Below, piece by piece: positions 39,341-50,029 of a DNA stretch of 64,000 nucleotides. Origin of the DNA: Symbiodinium natans (Eukaryota; Sar; Dinophyceae; Suessiales; Symbiodiniaceae). The stretch spans positions 95,383-159,382 of the forward strand of contig CAJNDS010000351.1 of the NCBI GenBank assembly GCA_905221605.1, read 5' to 3'. Every line of letters begins with the position of its first letter. Position 1 is the first letter of the stretch. The translations under genes were made by a program, and so were the position numbers. The notes beneath the pieces are model-generated. The model searched no databases. It was not told the DNA's origin and saw nothing but the letters and a program-made list of their open reading frames with translations.

Positions 39341-39673
39341 CTCATACGAGAAACTCTGAGTGGCTCGGGTGGCTGGTCCCATTGAGGGCCATGCAAGAGT
39401 GACCAGCCCCCTATTCAGCGAAGAAAGCTTTTCGCGAAAAAAGGTCGACCTTTTTAAACGCAACAATCCTTGCCAGAAACATGTCGTTTTTTCAATGCTA
39501 ATTGCAGTTCGGGGATTCACTACTATTTACTCCCAAACTAGCTTGAATGTATCAATCTCAGCCCTGCCGCACCCATATATGCCTCCGTCAACAGCACCAC
39601 AACCACCATCGAACACAAATTTCCGAGCTGGTAGCCCTAAACTACGCCGTTTAGGGTTTGCGCTATGCTGGGT

Positions 39674-39852
39674 TTGTAGAGTGCAGCATGCAGGACCATG
39701 TAAGAGCTGCTTGTCAGCAAGGGCTCGGCGCCCTGGCCCTCGCAGCCAGCATCACCCAAACCAACGTAGCACATGCCGCCTCAGAAGATACCCCTGTTTT
39801 TGGGCTCGACATTCTAAACTGCATGCACCTGAAATATCCACGAAACCAGTAA
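39674..39852 (+). CDS. Plus-strand exon candidate
   Basis: After acceptor AGTGCAG| the plus strand reads MQDHVRAACQQGLGALALAA, SITQTNVAHAASEDTPVFGL, DILNCMHLKYPRNQ to TAA 39850-39852. Good composition; one of the few convincing plus-strand frames. Confidence 0.42.
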
Positions 39853-40242
39853 CAACAACCCGAATTCCGAACTCAAAGAAGCTTTGAAGCCTTTGCACGC
39901 ATCGCTTTCGTTAAGTCACTCGCCGTTTTGGCTTCACTGCAGCTGCTAACTGTTTGTGGTGCACAGTGTAAACAAGCGGATCAGACAAAACTGTCCAGTT
40001 GAAGCGTTCAGGCCGTTCGATCTTTTTTCTGCTGTGGGGTTTTAAAAACGACTTGGAGGGGATGCGGTGCACGCTTTTTAGGGTTAAAGGCTGTCACATC
40101 TGCAAAGTTCGCCCGATATAATGGAGCACGTCTCATTTCATTGCCTCTTGAAGGCTTAACAACCACAAGGCTGACGGCCTGGTCTGTAGATCAAAACTCA
40201 GAACAACATGAAGGGTGTCCTGCCTTGCCCGAAAATGTTGAT

Positions 40243-40427
40243 CTAGTCTTCCTTTGTCTCCCTTAAAAAACCACGTAGGTTTCCCCGCAGCTGGGCCAGT
40301 TTTGCACGGGTGCTTGCGTAGGATTTTTTATAAGGGGCGAAAGCAGAGCATGTGTAGTTGGGTGCAAAATTGCTGGTGTTTGATAAGGTTTTGCTGCAGG
40401 TGTTCTTGAGGTTTTGCATTAGGCGTT
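40243..40427 (-). CDS. Basic terminal exon, product unknown
   Basis: Acceptor TTGCAAG| (40428-40430) opens RLMQNLKNTCSKTLSNTSNF, APNYTCSAFAPYKKSYASTR, AKLAQLRGNLRGFLRETKED to a stop at 40243. Good coding signal. Confidence 0.52.
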
Positions 40428-40778
40428 CTTGCAAGCCTCAGAAGAATCGAAGAATCGTGGCTAGGTTCTCGTTGGAACAAGCATGATCCGGGGCTGGGAG
40501 TCGCAGCCCAGCCCCGAAACCCTAAACCCGGCCTGCGAACTGCACGGCCCTGCACGTCGCATCTGCGTAGCAGGCCCTCTTGCACAGCTCGTGGTCCTGC
40601 TAGCTTTGCGTGGGGAAAGTTCATGCGTTAGGGATCAGACTTTGTGAGCGTGTAGGATCAGTGCTCCGAGTTTGTGGTTTGACAGGCTGGTTTGGGATGT
40701 GCGCCTTCAAAATTGATTGCAAATTGAGTGCCTTGAGCTGCTGCTGGTGAGGAACATGCGTGACACCGTTGGTTGTGG

Positions 40779-40985
40779 CTAGACTCTTAAGCAAAGGAAG
40801 AGGGTTTTAGGGTGGTCCAAGATTTCCAGCTCCTTGGCATTGGGAATGATGCCCATGTCATCGCAAATATTGGCTTGCGGCGACGACTTCCAAAGCTCCT
40901 CTGCGTTGTAGTCCTTCAGAGCTGGGTTTGCTGCGGTTTTGGCTCGTTGTTCTCGCGCGTGCATCGACACGCAACTTGAATTTCC
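40779..40985 (-). CDS. Terminal exon, product unknown
   Basis: Acceptor GCAAAG|G (40985) opens GNSSCVSMHAREQRAKTAAN, PALKDYNAEELWKSSPQANI, CDDMGIIPNAKELEILDHPK and 8 more residues to TAG 40779-40781 (exactly 69 codons with stop). Among the strongest exons of the right half. No family recognised. Confidence 0.58.
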   Translation of the reverse strand, partial: GNSSCVSMHAREQRAKTAANPALKDYNAEELWKSSPQANICDDMGIIPNAKELEILDHPKTLFLCLRV

Positions 40986-41029
40986 CTTTGCCCTACTTAA
41001 ACGGAAAGCCCATGCCCGGGTACGCACGC

Positions 41030-41160
41030 ACGCGCGCGCACACACAAACACACATACGTAGACACATACACACACACACACACACATATATACATAGAGA
41101 CACACACACACACAAGCACGCACGCAGGCACGCACGCACTCACGCACGCACGCACGCATT
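41030..41160 (+). repeat. CA / CACG / CATA compound array
   Basis: (CGCG)(CA)n with CATA interruptions, then (GCAC)n units at 41115-41158. It lies just 5' (minus sense) of the exon 40779-40985. Confidence 0.95.
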
Positions 41161-42123
41161 CGGAAGGTCCACCCTCCTCGGAGGAAAACACGGCAACATG
41201 TTTGGACAAAAGTTTCCCGATATCTACATCTTTGCTTTCAACTGACGGATGTTCGTGACTTAGATATGTCACAAATACAACCAACTGCAACGCAGAGCGT
41301 TCCTAAACATCAGTCTGAATTGCAGGTGTGTTGGGATGATCAGTCCCAGTATCGTGACGCTTCGATAGAGAGCCTTGCTGTGCAAAGCTCTATGGGCCTC
41401 CTCTGCTTTCTGGTTGCAAATTTGCGAAACAGCTTGCAACCTCGCTCGCGTTTACAGTCTGAGGACTGTCAAGCATGTGCAATAATCCGGCCCCAAAGCC
41501 AAGTTTGAGAATTGATTGTCCACTTGATCGACAGCTTGAGAATGCAAAGATACAGAACCCAACACCCAACAGCACACGGGCGGTCGGCACTCGGCAATGA
41601 GTGCTTTTTCGTTTAGGCTTTAGGATCAGGATGGTCAAGCTTTGCTGTATTTAGGGGTTAGGGCCGGTTAGGGTCTTAGGATGTCTTAGGATGTCTTAGG
41701 ATGTAGGGCCAATGTAGGGTCTGTTGCCTCTTCAGGTGTCAGTGTTTGACCGTGTGAGGATGTGAGGTGTGCTGCGCGGTGCATGAGCGGCGACTCCCGA
41801 GGACGGCCCCAGTCATCTCCCGCCTGACTAAACGAGGGAAACTAGATCTGCAATGATGTTCCTACCCGGTCCTACCCCAAACTCCGAGACCGTTCTACAA
41901 GCAGTCTACAACGTTTCCCTTCAGCCATCTTCAGCCCACAGAGGCCCTCTTCTTTGCGGTTTCAATGACTCTCTTATGTTCACATCCGAGATCAGAGCCC
42001 CTTCCCGACCAGGAGATCCTACCCCAGCGTGTAGTTTGGGGTTGAGGTTGAGGAGTTGTTAAGGTTTGGTTGTGGACTGTGTGGCTTACTTCCAGCTACC
42101 GCAAGCCCCCCCAAGCTACACAC

Positions 42124-42179
42124 CTGCCAAAGAAGTACATGAAGGCCTGACATTCCGAAGACCTCAGCTTTCTGAGTTC
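42124..42179 (-). CDS. Short internal exon, product unknown
   Basis: Acceptor ATGCAG|G (42179) and donor GGCAG|GTGTGT (42124/42123) bound 56 nt: ELRKLRSSECQAFMYFFG plus 2 nt. Both splice sites are strong. Confidence 0.48.
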
Positions 42180-42240
42180 CTGCATGTTCCCGCAAGTAAA
42201 TGAAACAACCGCATAAATAAATCAACAATGTATATATACA

Positions 42241-42480
42241 TATAAGTCAGACATCACATACACAATGTGCCTAAACCCTAAACGGCCCTAAACCCTAAGC
42301 CCCTGTGAGTTCCAAAATCCTGAGCCTGGAGCCTAAAGCCTCAACATCCTTCAGCCCCATAAGCCCTACAACCCTGAACCTGAAGTTTAAGCACTAAACC
42401 AACCTCAACCCCAATCCAAAAAGAAGAAGCTATGAGCACCATAAGCCCAGAACCCTTAAGAGCTCCGAAAGCTCCTCGGG
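42241..42480. repeat. CCCTAAA-rich stretch
   Basis: About 240 bp built of variants of CCCTAAACC, CCTGAGCC, CCTCAACC and CCATAAGCC, i.e. minus-orientation TTTAGGG-type words diluted by related words. No exon visible. Confidence 0.6.
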
Positions 42481-42599
42481 AGACTCGCACTTCTTTGGCC
42501 CACTCACCGACTCAAACTGCGTCTGGGTCTGTGATTTATAGAAGGCCTCAGTTTAGGGTTTGAAAGGTCTAGGAGGATGCTTAGACATTTTGCACGGGT

Positions 42600-42800
42600 T
42601 AGGGCGTGAGGCCTTGCCAATGCTTCTTCCAGCACGAACAATCTCATGCGCCAGTGCGCATCTTGTCATGTTACTTTTAAAGGAGATTCTGGTTCAGACC
42701 GTGACTGCACTTGTGCATAAAGTCGTATCATTCAAGTGCGTCGAGGCCGCATCTGCACCTCCGTATATGCACTTGCCCCTGGGAGCAGGCGACGCCTGGT
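42600..42800 (+). CDS. Doubtful plus-strand ORF
   Basis: EALPMLLPARTISCASAHLV, MLLLKEILVQTVTALVHKVV is open and hydrophobic; the minus strand (CALAHEIVRAGRSIGKASRP) competes. Listed only so the interval is not blank. Confidence 0.22.
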
Positions 42801-43360
42801 GCAGAAAGGGTGGGTTGCAGGCACTAAGACACTAAAACGGGAGCACCTTGTCAGAAAAGGATCTAAGGATAGGGTGTTGGAAGTCGGGTCTTGCCTGAAG
42901 ACTTACACCATCTTGCATCATTCTGTTCTGTGCAACTCTGCGGGTGCTGGACAGGGGTCAAGCAAAGGACTCGCTTGCGGTGGCGTCCTGAGTCTGTACC
43001 CAGGTCCACCTCACGCATGTTGCGCACTCCTCGCAAAGAAGCCGGTGGCGACGTCAACGCATGGGCGCTTGGAAACTGTTTTGTCACGGCTTGGTTTTCT
43101 AGGAACACTCTAAGCCCTGAACCGAACCAAACTCCAAGGAAGGACTGTATAAAGGTTTTGCAGGCTTTCTCCAGAGACACTCTAACCCAAGTTGCGAAAC
43201 TTCGTTGGCTTCACAAGAAACCAGGTGCCTGCCATGAACGTATGCCTTGCACCTGCTTGTCGATGATCTGCTGTGATTTTCCACAGCAAGAGTGTACCCA
43301 CATCACAAACTGAACTAACACCTGGCACGGATATATGGGGGTTTGCGGCCATCACAGGAT

Positions 43361-43636
43361 TCAGGGTCTGCGCGCTTTACAATCGGACAGATGGGAGTCA
43401 CATGGGAGACAACAGTCCCACACGGGCGTCGCCGCATCCAGCGCCGAGACAGCAGGAGACAAAGGTAAAAGTTTCAGAGCAGCGCCGTGGCGAATCCAAA
43501 TGAAGGTCACAGATTCCCATTCTTTCAACAAATGATCACTTCTTTCCCAAAGTGTCTGTTTGCTGGGCATACCCACTCTGCTACGCCTAGAAGTGCCAAG
43601 GAGGACAAGCAGATTCGCCTTATCTTGCGTCACAGT
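43361..43636 (-). CDS. Hypothetical ORF/exon
   Basis: The minus frame reads MTQDKANLLVLLGTSRRSRV, GMPSKQTLWERSDHLLKEWE, SVTFIWIRHGAALKLLPLSP and 30 more residues to 43361. Good composition without repeats. Confidence 0.45.
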   Translation of the reverse strand, partial: TVTQDKANLLVLLGTSRRSRVGMPSKQTLWERSDHLLKEWESVTFIWIRHGAALKLLPLSPAVSALDAATPVWDCCLPCDSHLSDCKARRP

Positions 43637-43674
43637 ACAATCACCGGCCTGAGAGGCCGCTGGCCCGCTGGCCG

Positions 43675-43992
43675 CTAGATCAACACATTTGGGTGCGCAG
43701 CGGTGTGCATCGGCAAATCCATTGTGATACCAATCATGTTATTCCCGACGTGCAATACCAAACATCTTCCTGCTGGCGGATCAGAAGAGCACCAGCAAGT
43801 GCTCGACCCATCAGGGTGCCTACGTAATGCAAAAGTATACCGAGATTCCTCCTCTGTTCTACGTTTCAAAGGAATTCTTCTTTCTTTTGGACCTTCTTTG
43901 AGCGAGGTTCTACAGAGATCAGAATAAATCCGGGTACAGTCGGTATCCTTCAGTGAGGTTTTGCCATGTGCGATTTTGAGGCATTGGCACAC
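43675..43992 (-). CDS. ORF open on both strands
   Basis: Minus: KTSLKDTDCTRIYSDLCRTS, LKEGPKERRIPLKRRTEEES, ... to a stop at 43675. Plus (43703-43927): CIGKSIVIPIMLFPTCNTKH, LPAGGSEEHQQVLDPSGCLR, .... Both are protein-like; the true strand is not decided. Confidence 0.35.
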   Translation of the reverse strand: MCQCLKIAHGKTSLKDTDCTRIYSDLCRTSLKEGPKERRIPLKRRTEEESRYTFALRRHPDGSSTCWCSSDPPAGRCLVLHVGNNMIGITMDLPMHTAAHPNVLI

Positions 43993-44333
43993 GTTTCAGG
44001 CTAACATTAGCAAACCGACCAAACACTTGACAGTTTTGCGAACGCTTTCGAATCTTCTTGTCACCTGCATGACCTGCATAGAGACTTGCAATAAAACGTA
44101 TCAAAAATGAAAGAATATGGGCTGCCGGTCTTCTCGCTCGGAAGAATCTTGTCTTCAAGTACGTGTACAAGGTTCAATTCTGCAGGCTCTGAAAGATTTA
44201 GAACTTAACATGGTTTCAACTTTAGACCCTGAAACACAGAACTCGAAAGAGATATCGTAGCGTTAGCCTGCTACATGTTGGAACCTTCTCAATTGAAGGT
44301 TCCAGCATGTACTGCACCGGTGTAGCCGGAGAG

Positions 44334-44334
44334 G

Positions 44335-44367
<33 letters not shown>

Positions 44368-44425
44368 CGAGAGCTCTCGTCGAGAGCGAGAGCGAGAGCG
44401 AGAGCGAGAGCGCGAGCGAGAGCAA
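44334..44425 (+). repeat. GA / GAGAGC purine array
   Basis: (GA)n changes into GAGAGC units on the plus strand. This is the only large purine-rich tract on this strand; all others are pyrimidine-rich on plus. Confidence 0.95.
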
Positions 44426-44561
44426 AACCGGGAGGAGCGGGGGGGAGGGAGAGAGATGTCACGTTCTGTATAAAGGACTGAAGGACACCCGCCCTATATA
44501 CAGGTGTGTGTTTGCTTCTGATCATCGGTACGTATATATACATATATATATATATATGTGC

Positions 44562-44699
44562 AGATCTCAAGGGAGAAAAAACATTCCCACCCGCAAGGGC
44601 AGCACTTTCCTGGACGCCAAGAACCTGAAGCCAAACAAAGTAAAGCAAAAGACCAAGCCGGCTGCTCCTCGCAAGAAGCTTGGCACTCCATCGCCGTGA
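44562..44699 (+). CDS. Basic C-terminal exon, plus strand
   Basis: Acceptor GTGCAG after a (TA)n tract opens SQGRKNIPTRKGSTFLDAKN, LKPNKVKQKTKPAAPRKKLG, TPSP, ending at TGA 44697-44699. The Lys/Pro-rich tail is typical of nucleic-acid-binding proteins. The minus strand is poor here, so the strand is fairly sure. Confidence 0.5.
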   Translation, partial: RSQGRKNIPTRKGSTFLDAKNLKPNKVKQKTKPAAPRKKLGTPSP

Positions 44700-44761
44700 G
44701 GACCTCCCTTTCAAACTCCGGGCAAAGCCCCGTCCTCCAAACTCGTGGCGATTAACCAACC

Positions 44762-46140
44762 TGAACCCTAAACCCTGACTCGTCCAAGGGTTTAGTGTAG
44801 GGCGTCGTGTTTAGGACATGCTCCCATATGTTCCCCACGTTTGCCGTGGAGCTGTTGCAGCCAAGTGCCACGATAACTGTCAACATATATGCAAGTCGGG
44901 GTGCAACGCTTCTTCGAAGCAGTGCGCTGTAAACTCTTCTCAACTAACGGAAACTTGAGCTATGAAGCATCAAAGCCAGCCAAACATGAAAAATGGCACA
45001 ACAGGGCCAAACGTCACATCTGCCGCCAAACGAGCGGGATTCTGTCGGTTTTGCGTTACATATCTTCATCCTACAGAACGCTGTAATGAACATGATGTAC
45101 CAGACATTAGAAATTAGCGTTGACATGTGCTTCGAAAAACCAGACAAACGCAGAAATACATGCACACCACAACTCACCAAAACCGTGATATACTGAATAT
45201 GTGATTAGAAGATGTCTGAACTAGTTATGTTGTCAATTTCTTCTCCTTTCAGGTACATGTATGTAGTACGTGTTCCATATGCACATATCTCTTTACGAAG
45301 CGGCGCTGCCTATTCATCTGCCATAGTCCTCATGGTTCAGAAAACATCCAAAGCTTGAAGTTATATAAAGCGACACTGAGCTTTGCGAAGTGCCTCATGC
45401 AGACACGCAATGGCTCCGAAAACACATATGACCCAGCGGTGCAATCCGTGATTGGGTCTCGGGGAAAGTAACAGCATCGGGCGAGAAGTACTATCCATTG
45501 CGCCAATACTTCCATGAACAAGGAAACCTAAACCCTTCAGACCATTGTCTTCGGAAGGCGCGGAAAAATCACAGCGGCCCCTGGCTGCAACCAGCGCTTG
45601 TTAGACTCGCAGAAACATGGCTAGAAAACATTTTACCCCCAAAGCAAAGGCTTGGCAAGGCACCTTTCTGCCGGAAGCTCAGAGCCATAGGAATAGCACC
45701 ACTCCTGAGCAGATGGAAGAGAGCTTGGAGCATTATCCCCCCGGGGGATACTTCTGCAGATCTTTGCAGTGTTCCAATGGTACAAGGTGGGGCAGTTTCA
45801 AAGCCGCAGCATGAAGTCCCTTCGTCTCTTTTCTACTGCACGGCTAAGGACATTCCTTCTTTGGTGGGTGCTCGGTTATCACGGACTTCCACAACAAAAA
45901 GTTCGTATGTGTATGTATCATAATGTATCTATATAGATAAACTTACGTATCTATTTATTCATTCATTTTGTCAGTCATTTGCTTTCTTTACCCTCGCTCT
46001 TCTTCTTCTTCTTCTTCTTCTTCTTCTTCTTCTTCTTCTTCTTCTTCTTCTTCTTCTTCTTCTTCTTCTTCTTTTGCAGGGCCTAACGGGGGTGACCCCC
46101 ACCACTCTCTCTCTCTCTCTCTCCCGCTCTCTCGTTCCGA
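44762..46140. other. AT-richer interval with competing weak ORFs
   Basis: Plus frames (45498-45923 and 45617-45814) and minus frames (44752-44943) are open but mutually inconsistent and lack paired splice signals. A (TTC)27 array at 45993-46074 and (CT)n at 46104-46126 lie at its right end. Base composition shifts toward A/T at 44.8-45.4 kb. Confidence 0.35.
45993..46074 (-). repeat. (TTC)n array
   Basis: About 27 perfect TTC units (GAA on minus), close to a CT tract at 46104-46126. Confidence 0.97.
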
Positions 46141-46149
46141 CCTACGGCC

Positions 46150-46411
46150 TAGATTTGTGCTAAGACTACTTGTTGAGCAGGAACTTCGACTCTGGCTTGC
46201 CAAAGAAAGCTGTTGGAGATTCTTTGGAGCTTTGCTGCCTTTGCATGCTTCTATGTTGGTCTTGAATTGCGCAGAACGTCAGGACCAGGATCCCCGACTC
46301 AAAAGACATGAGAACCCTTTGTCGGTCAGCGCAGCGCAAAAGAAACAAAGCGTGCAACGTGAAAAATTGTTTCTGAAAAGGAGCATTCCAAAGGCTTTGA
46401 AAAAATGTTGA
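46150..46411 (+). CDS. Plus-strand exon candidate
   Basis: The plus frame reads RFVLRLLVEQELRLWLAKES, CWRFFGALLPLHASMLVLNC, AERQDQDPRLKRHENPLSVS, then a basic end (LFLKRSIPKALKKC) at TGA 46409-46411. Minus frames are also open. Helical, plausible. Confidence 0.38.
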
Positions 46412-46574
46412 GCAGCAATCTGCGCAAGTTGAAAAGCGTGTAGATTTGGATTGCCGTCCCTTACATGCTGATTTTTGCATGCTTCCACTATCTATGCAAA
46501 AGCTTCATACTTAAACCCAAAGCTCAAGCGCAGTCTTGCCAAAGCCACATCCCAAAGCCCAGTAATGACAACAC

Positions 46575-46641
46575 CTGGCAAGGATCGGCTCCCTTTCGTG
46601 CTTCGACGAAGGCTTGTTCAACTTGGCCGTTGAAGTCGTTC
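46575..46641 (-). CDS. Well-bounded internal exon, product unknown
   Basis: Acceptor TGCCAG|G (46641) and donor TGCCAG|GTGTTG (46575/46574) bound NDFNGQVEQAFVEARKGADP, CQ (1 nt in, phase 0 out). Both sites are strong and the helix pattern is good. Confidence 0.55.
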
Positions 46642-46733
46642 CTGGCATGTATGCAGCGAAAACCACCTGTGCGCTTCTCTGGCGCCCGCTGTAGTCAAGA
46701 TACGTGTGCACGCGCCTTCAAGTTGCGAAGACC

Positions 46734-46812
46734 TTAATAATGAGCTTCAGTACCCCCGACGAGCACTTCTAGCTCGAGCGCTCGTCGTGTCAATCGCGCA
46801 GCAATGACCCGA
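46734..46812 (-). CDS. Possible terminal exon
   Basis: The minus frame reads RVIAARLTRRALELEVLVGG, TEAHY to TAA 46734-46736. Good composition; the acceptor is not clear. Confidence 0.35.
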
Positions 46813-47346
46813 GAAGGGGGGGTGGGGCAACATGCCGAGGAAACTCTTGGATATCCTTTACCTTGTCGGCATCGAACAGCATGCCTCAGAACAGAAACTT
46901 TAAAAGGGAGCTTCGTGGGGCTCGGTCGCGAACCTGCAGTGAGCATGTGCTCCACTCCTTCACCACTTTCTGGCGCTCTCAGGAGGCTAGACAGGCACGG
47001 CATCTGCTCAGAGGCTCAGGGAGTTCTGGGCGAGTGGCCGATCAGAGATTCCATGTCCAGAGGCAGCCAAGGCAGAGCATCCTGCCTCGGTACCCCCGGC
47101 TTCTGACGCAAAGGCTTTCGCGCGTCGCCCAAGAGGCTTTCGTGCAAAACGAACGCAGTCTGCCGCAGTCTGCCGCAGTCTATCAGTAAAGCGGCAAGAC
47201 CTCTTTTACCTTCGTCTCGATGGGCTTGAAGATCTGCTTCAGCAACCTGGGTGTGGGCGAGCCAAGCTCCAGATCTATCGACTTAGGGTTGAGGAATTAA
47301 CGGAGTTATAATTATAGAGCTTTGGAGCTTGGACTTGGCCATCAAT

Positions 47347-47441
47347 TCAATCCAGCAACTTGTTGAAAGGCTTGAGGGCAAAGTCGAATATGTCCTGCGC
47401 AAGCAGTCCCATGACAAGAATTCTCCCGGCCCGATGCCGTC
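47347..47441 (-). CDS. Terminal exon, product unknown
   Basis: Acceptor TGTAAG|G (47441) opens RHRAGRILVMGLLAQDIFDF, ALKPFNKLLD to TGA 47347-47349. Third-base GC is high. The plus strand (INSIQQLVERLEGKVEYVLR) is also coding-like, so the strand is not certain. Confidence 0.42.
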
Positions 47442-47719
47442 CTTACAGTTTTGGGTATACACGGCCATGCGGTTTACAAAGTTCATGAATCACGTGCGGC
47501 GTTTTGCCTCGAGGTCGAGTCCGTTCCAGGCGTTTCGGTGTTGTTGCTTCAAGGCTTTAGGGCTGGGCTCCTGTACGAAACATATCAGCGGCTGTTAGAA
47601 GGTTTCCAGAAGTAAGACTTGCCGGCTTGAGTATAGGATTCGGGAATTAGGGGTGGAGGCTGTTTTCTCCTAGGTGAGGTTTGGCGTTTGTGGCTCGGGG
47701 TTTGGCTCCGGTTTAATTA

Positions 47720-48060
47720 GGGTCGGCAGGGTCCTTTTGTCCCAGGTGCGGTTTGGCTTGGCTTGCCAACTTTGGTGTGCAGCCTCCCCTCCCCCCCCCC
47801 CCAAGTTTGCAAGCAGAATGATCCGAGGATGAGCACAAGGATGAGTCGGCCACATCTCCTTTCTTCTTCAAGCTTTGGGTTGCAGACCCAGCGAATCGCA
47901 AGCAGAACAATGCAGGCATGCCGTCCATTTGCAAAATGCAAAGAATAATCATTGGTTTCCATTGCAAAACGGGAGCCGGGGGGGGGGGGGGGGGGTGTCC
48001 ATTTGCAAACGAAATGGTCCGAGGACGAGTGGGCCACATCGGTGCGATTTCACGCTTCGC
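47720..48060. repeat. Diverged internal duplication with C and G homopolymers
   Basis: TTTGCAARC..AATGRTCCGAGGA(T/C)GAG..GCCACATC appears at about 47809-47855 and 48001-48040, between a C11 run (47792-47802) and a G-run of about 17 (47979-47995). Confidence 0.5.
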
Positions 48061-48149
48061 TCGATTTCCGTGGATCTCCACGGAGACCGCTAAATCCTTC
48101 TGTACATTTGTAAAAGGAAAACTGGCATGGCGGGAAACGGAGGCTGGGG

Positions 48150-48415
48150 CGGGGTGCAAGTCGAGCCGAGCCAAGCCAGGCAGAGGCAAAGCCAAAGCCC
48201 ACGACAAAGCCCAGCCAAAACCAAAGCCAGGCCAAAGCCAAAGCCGCAGCCAAAGCAATCCAGGCCAAAACCAAGCCAAACCAAACCGTGAGGCAAGCCC
48301 AAAAAAAGCGCAAAAGCCAAGCCAAGCCAAGTCAAGCCAAGCCGCACCAAAAGCCAAAGGCTCAAGGCGCAAGGCCCGAGGCAACAGGCAGGCCGCACCA
48401 AAGCCAAGCCACGCC
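48150..48415 (+). repeat. (AGCCAA)-type low-complexity stretch
   Basis: Degenerate AAGCCAAGCC / CAAAGCC words fill about 260 bp. Pro/Lys/Gln-rich (plus) and Leu/Trp-rich (minus) frames result and should not be trusted. Confidence 0.75.
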
Positions 48416-48419
48416 TAAG

Positions 48420-48605
48420 AAAACAAAATAGAATTTTGAAAACATTGTGGAGCTTGAGAGCTTGAATGACTCCAGGGTTCACGATTCCCGAAATCCCGAC
48501 CAAGAAACAGCAAGCCAGCCTTGCACCGCCATATCCTCTAAGCCCAAAGCACGGGACTGGGGCTGGCTTCTGGTCCTCCAAGAAGCCGGACAACTTGTCA
48601 AGCAA
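48420..48605 (-). CDS. Possible exon, product unknown
   Basis: The minus frame reads LDKLSGFLEDQKPAPVPCFG, LRGYGGARLACCFLVGISGI and continues into the low-complexity repeat. The first 20 residues are the convincing part. Confidence 0.33.
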
Positions 48606-48769
48606 ACCTCACTGGCTTTTGGTTGGAGTGACGTATAAGAACTCACAAGTGATATGTCTGGTTACCAACCCCTTCCCCCGCCCCCTACTTATTGAGTAGG
48701 GAATGAAAGCAAGCGGTAGTAACGCAGTGTAGTAACGATAAGCATCCCTCATTCCTGTCTCTTCAGGCC

Positions 48770-48982
48770 CTAAACACGAAGCAGGAGATTCGGGCTGTAT
48801 CGCTTTAGCCCTTTGGGTTGGGCCAGAACAGGTGCCTCTCCAGCCGCGGCATTTGATTCATGTGGGTTGGCTTTGATTCTGAAGGGTTTTAAGGGCTTGG
48901 AACTTCGGTTTGGGAGACCCTTCCGCCGGAGCTTTCGGGACCTAAGCCACCTTATGTGGGTTAGGAGGCTCGAAGTTGCCAT
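48770..48982 (-). CDS. Hypothetical basic ORF
   Basis: The minus frame reads MATSSLLTHIRWLRSRKLRR, KGLPNRSSKPLKPFRIKANP, HESNAAAGEAPVLAQPKGLK and 10 more residues to 48770. A plus frame competes (48813-49019). Confidence 0.33.
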   Translation of the reverse strand: MATSSLLTHIRWLRSRKLRRKGLPNRSSKPLKPFRIKANPHESNAAAGEAPVLAQPKGLKRYSPNLLLRV

Positions 48983-49691
48983 GAAGCTTCAAAAGTGCAA
49001 AAGGCCGGGAGGCCTTTGATGGAGAAGCTCCAGCATTCCCACAAGATGCAAACCTGGGCCATGGCTTCATGCAAGGCTTTCAAGGGCTCAGGAGGTGGTT
49101 TTGGGGTTATAGGGTCTAGGTTTTGGGAGCTAGTTTACGGCTTCGGCCCGGAAACTCCTTCCATCGCCTCTTCGACTCACTGTTTGTGTAGTGAGTAGTA
49201 TTGATGCACACCTTTCTCAAAGGATAGAATTGTCAATAACAGACTTGCTGAATGTGTCGTGTTTCACATCTCTTGCCTTTACACATGTTTGCCAAGCAGA
49301 AAATTGCCCTGCCACAGCCCTCCATTTTCCATACAAAGCCCCAAATGCCTCAAACTCCTCCCTACCTCCCCCTCCCTCCCCCCTTCAAAAAAAATGAACC
49401 GCCTTGTACTTCTTCCCAAGGAAGTCCGTCACCTTCTGGAGTGGCCCGACGAAGGAGTTCACCCTGAAAGCGGCTTGGCGAGTGTCTGGTTTTTGAAGAA
49501 TTTGCGGAGGGTTGAGGGTGGCAAAAACCAACCCAACACCAAACAAACCACGGAAACCGTTCGTTCAATGGGGCTTACTGCGTATCGTGAGGTTTATTGC
49601 GGCTGCACCGCGCGGTCATCCGCCGAAGCCCCAAGCCCAAAGAGACAAACAAAAACTAAACGTTCAACATTGGTAGCAACGAAAAAAACAC

Positions 49692-49799
49692 TGGGTGCTG
49701 ATCAAGGAATCAAGGCGCGCGTTGGAGACCCACTTGAAGCCATCGACCAGCGGCCTAGCGAACCATTCCTCCACCCAGACGGTGACCGTCTTGATGAAC
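49692..49799 (-). CDS. Internal exon, Trp-rich, product unknown
   Basis: Acceptor GACAAG|G (49799) opens FIKTVTVWVEEWFARPLVDG, FKWVSNARLDSLIST and reaches CACCCA|GTGTTT (49692/49691). Three Trp in a strand/helix pattern make this a strong coding call. The 255-codon plus frame covering it is probably a shadow. Confidence 0.52.
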
Positions 49800-49817
49800 C
49801 TTGTCTTTCGCGTTTAG

Positions 49818-49880
49818 GAATTTCTAAGTTTGCCCGCCTCCAACAGCAGACTGAGGTTTTGGTCAAGGGCCAGGACGTTG
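49818..49880 (-). CDS. Short exon upstream of the Trp-rich exon
   Basis: The minus strand reads NVLALDQNLSLLLEAGKLRN before a TAA. Amphipathic Leu-rich helix. Splice sites not clear. Confidence 0.33.
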
Positions 49881-50029
49881 TGATGTTGAACGTTAAGCCA
49901 CTTTTGCTACTGCGGAGAAAAAGTCCTTTACGAGCGTGTGCAAGTCCCAGCCGTGGCGGTGTGTCTTTGCGACGCTTCTCTGTTATACAGAATACCGAGG
50001 TATCTGTACTTTCGGTTGCTTTTTGAACT

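Noticed and set aside
43703-43927. Reverse-transcriptase fragment on the plus strand
   Set aside because: The peptide has no YxDD or other RT motif; resemblance was only an impression.
47713-48384. 223-codon minus ORF rich in Leu/Trp/Gly
   Set aside because: Most of it translates the AGCCAA repeat and homopolymers.
49259-50026. 255-codon plus-strand ORF, the longest non-repetitive frame
   Set aside because: Its frame overlies two minus-strand segments with better splice signals and composition (49692-49799, 49818-49880), it starts in a low-complexity Pro/Ser region, and nothing in it resembles a known domain.
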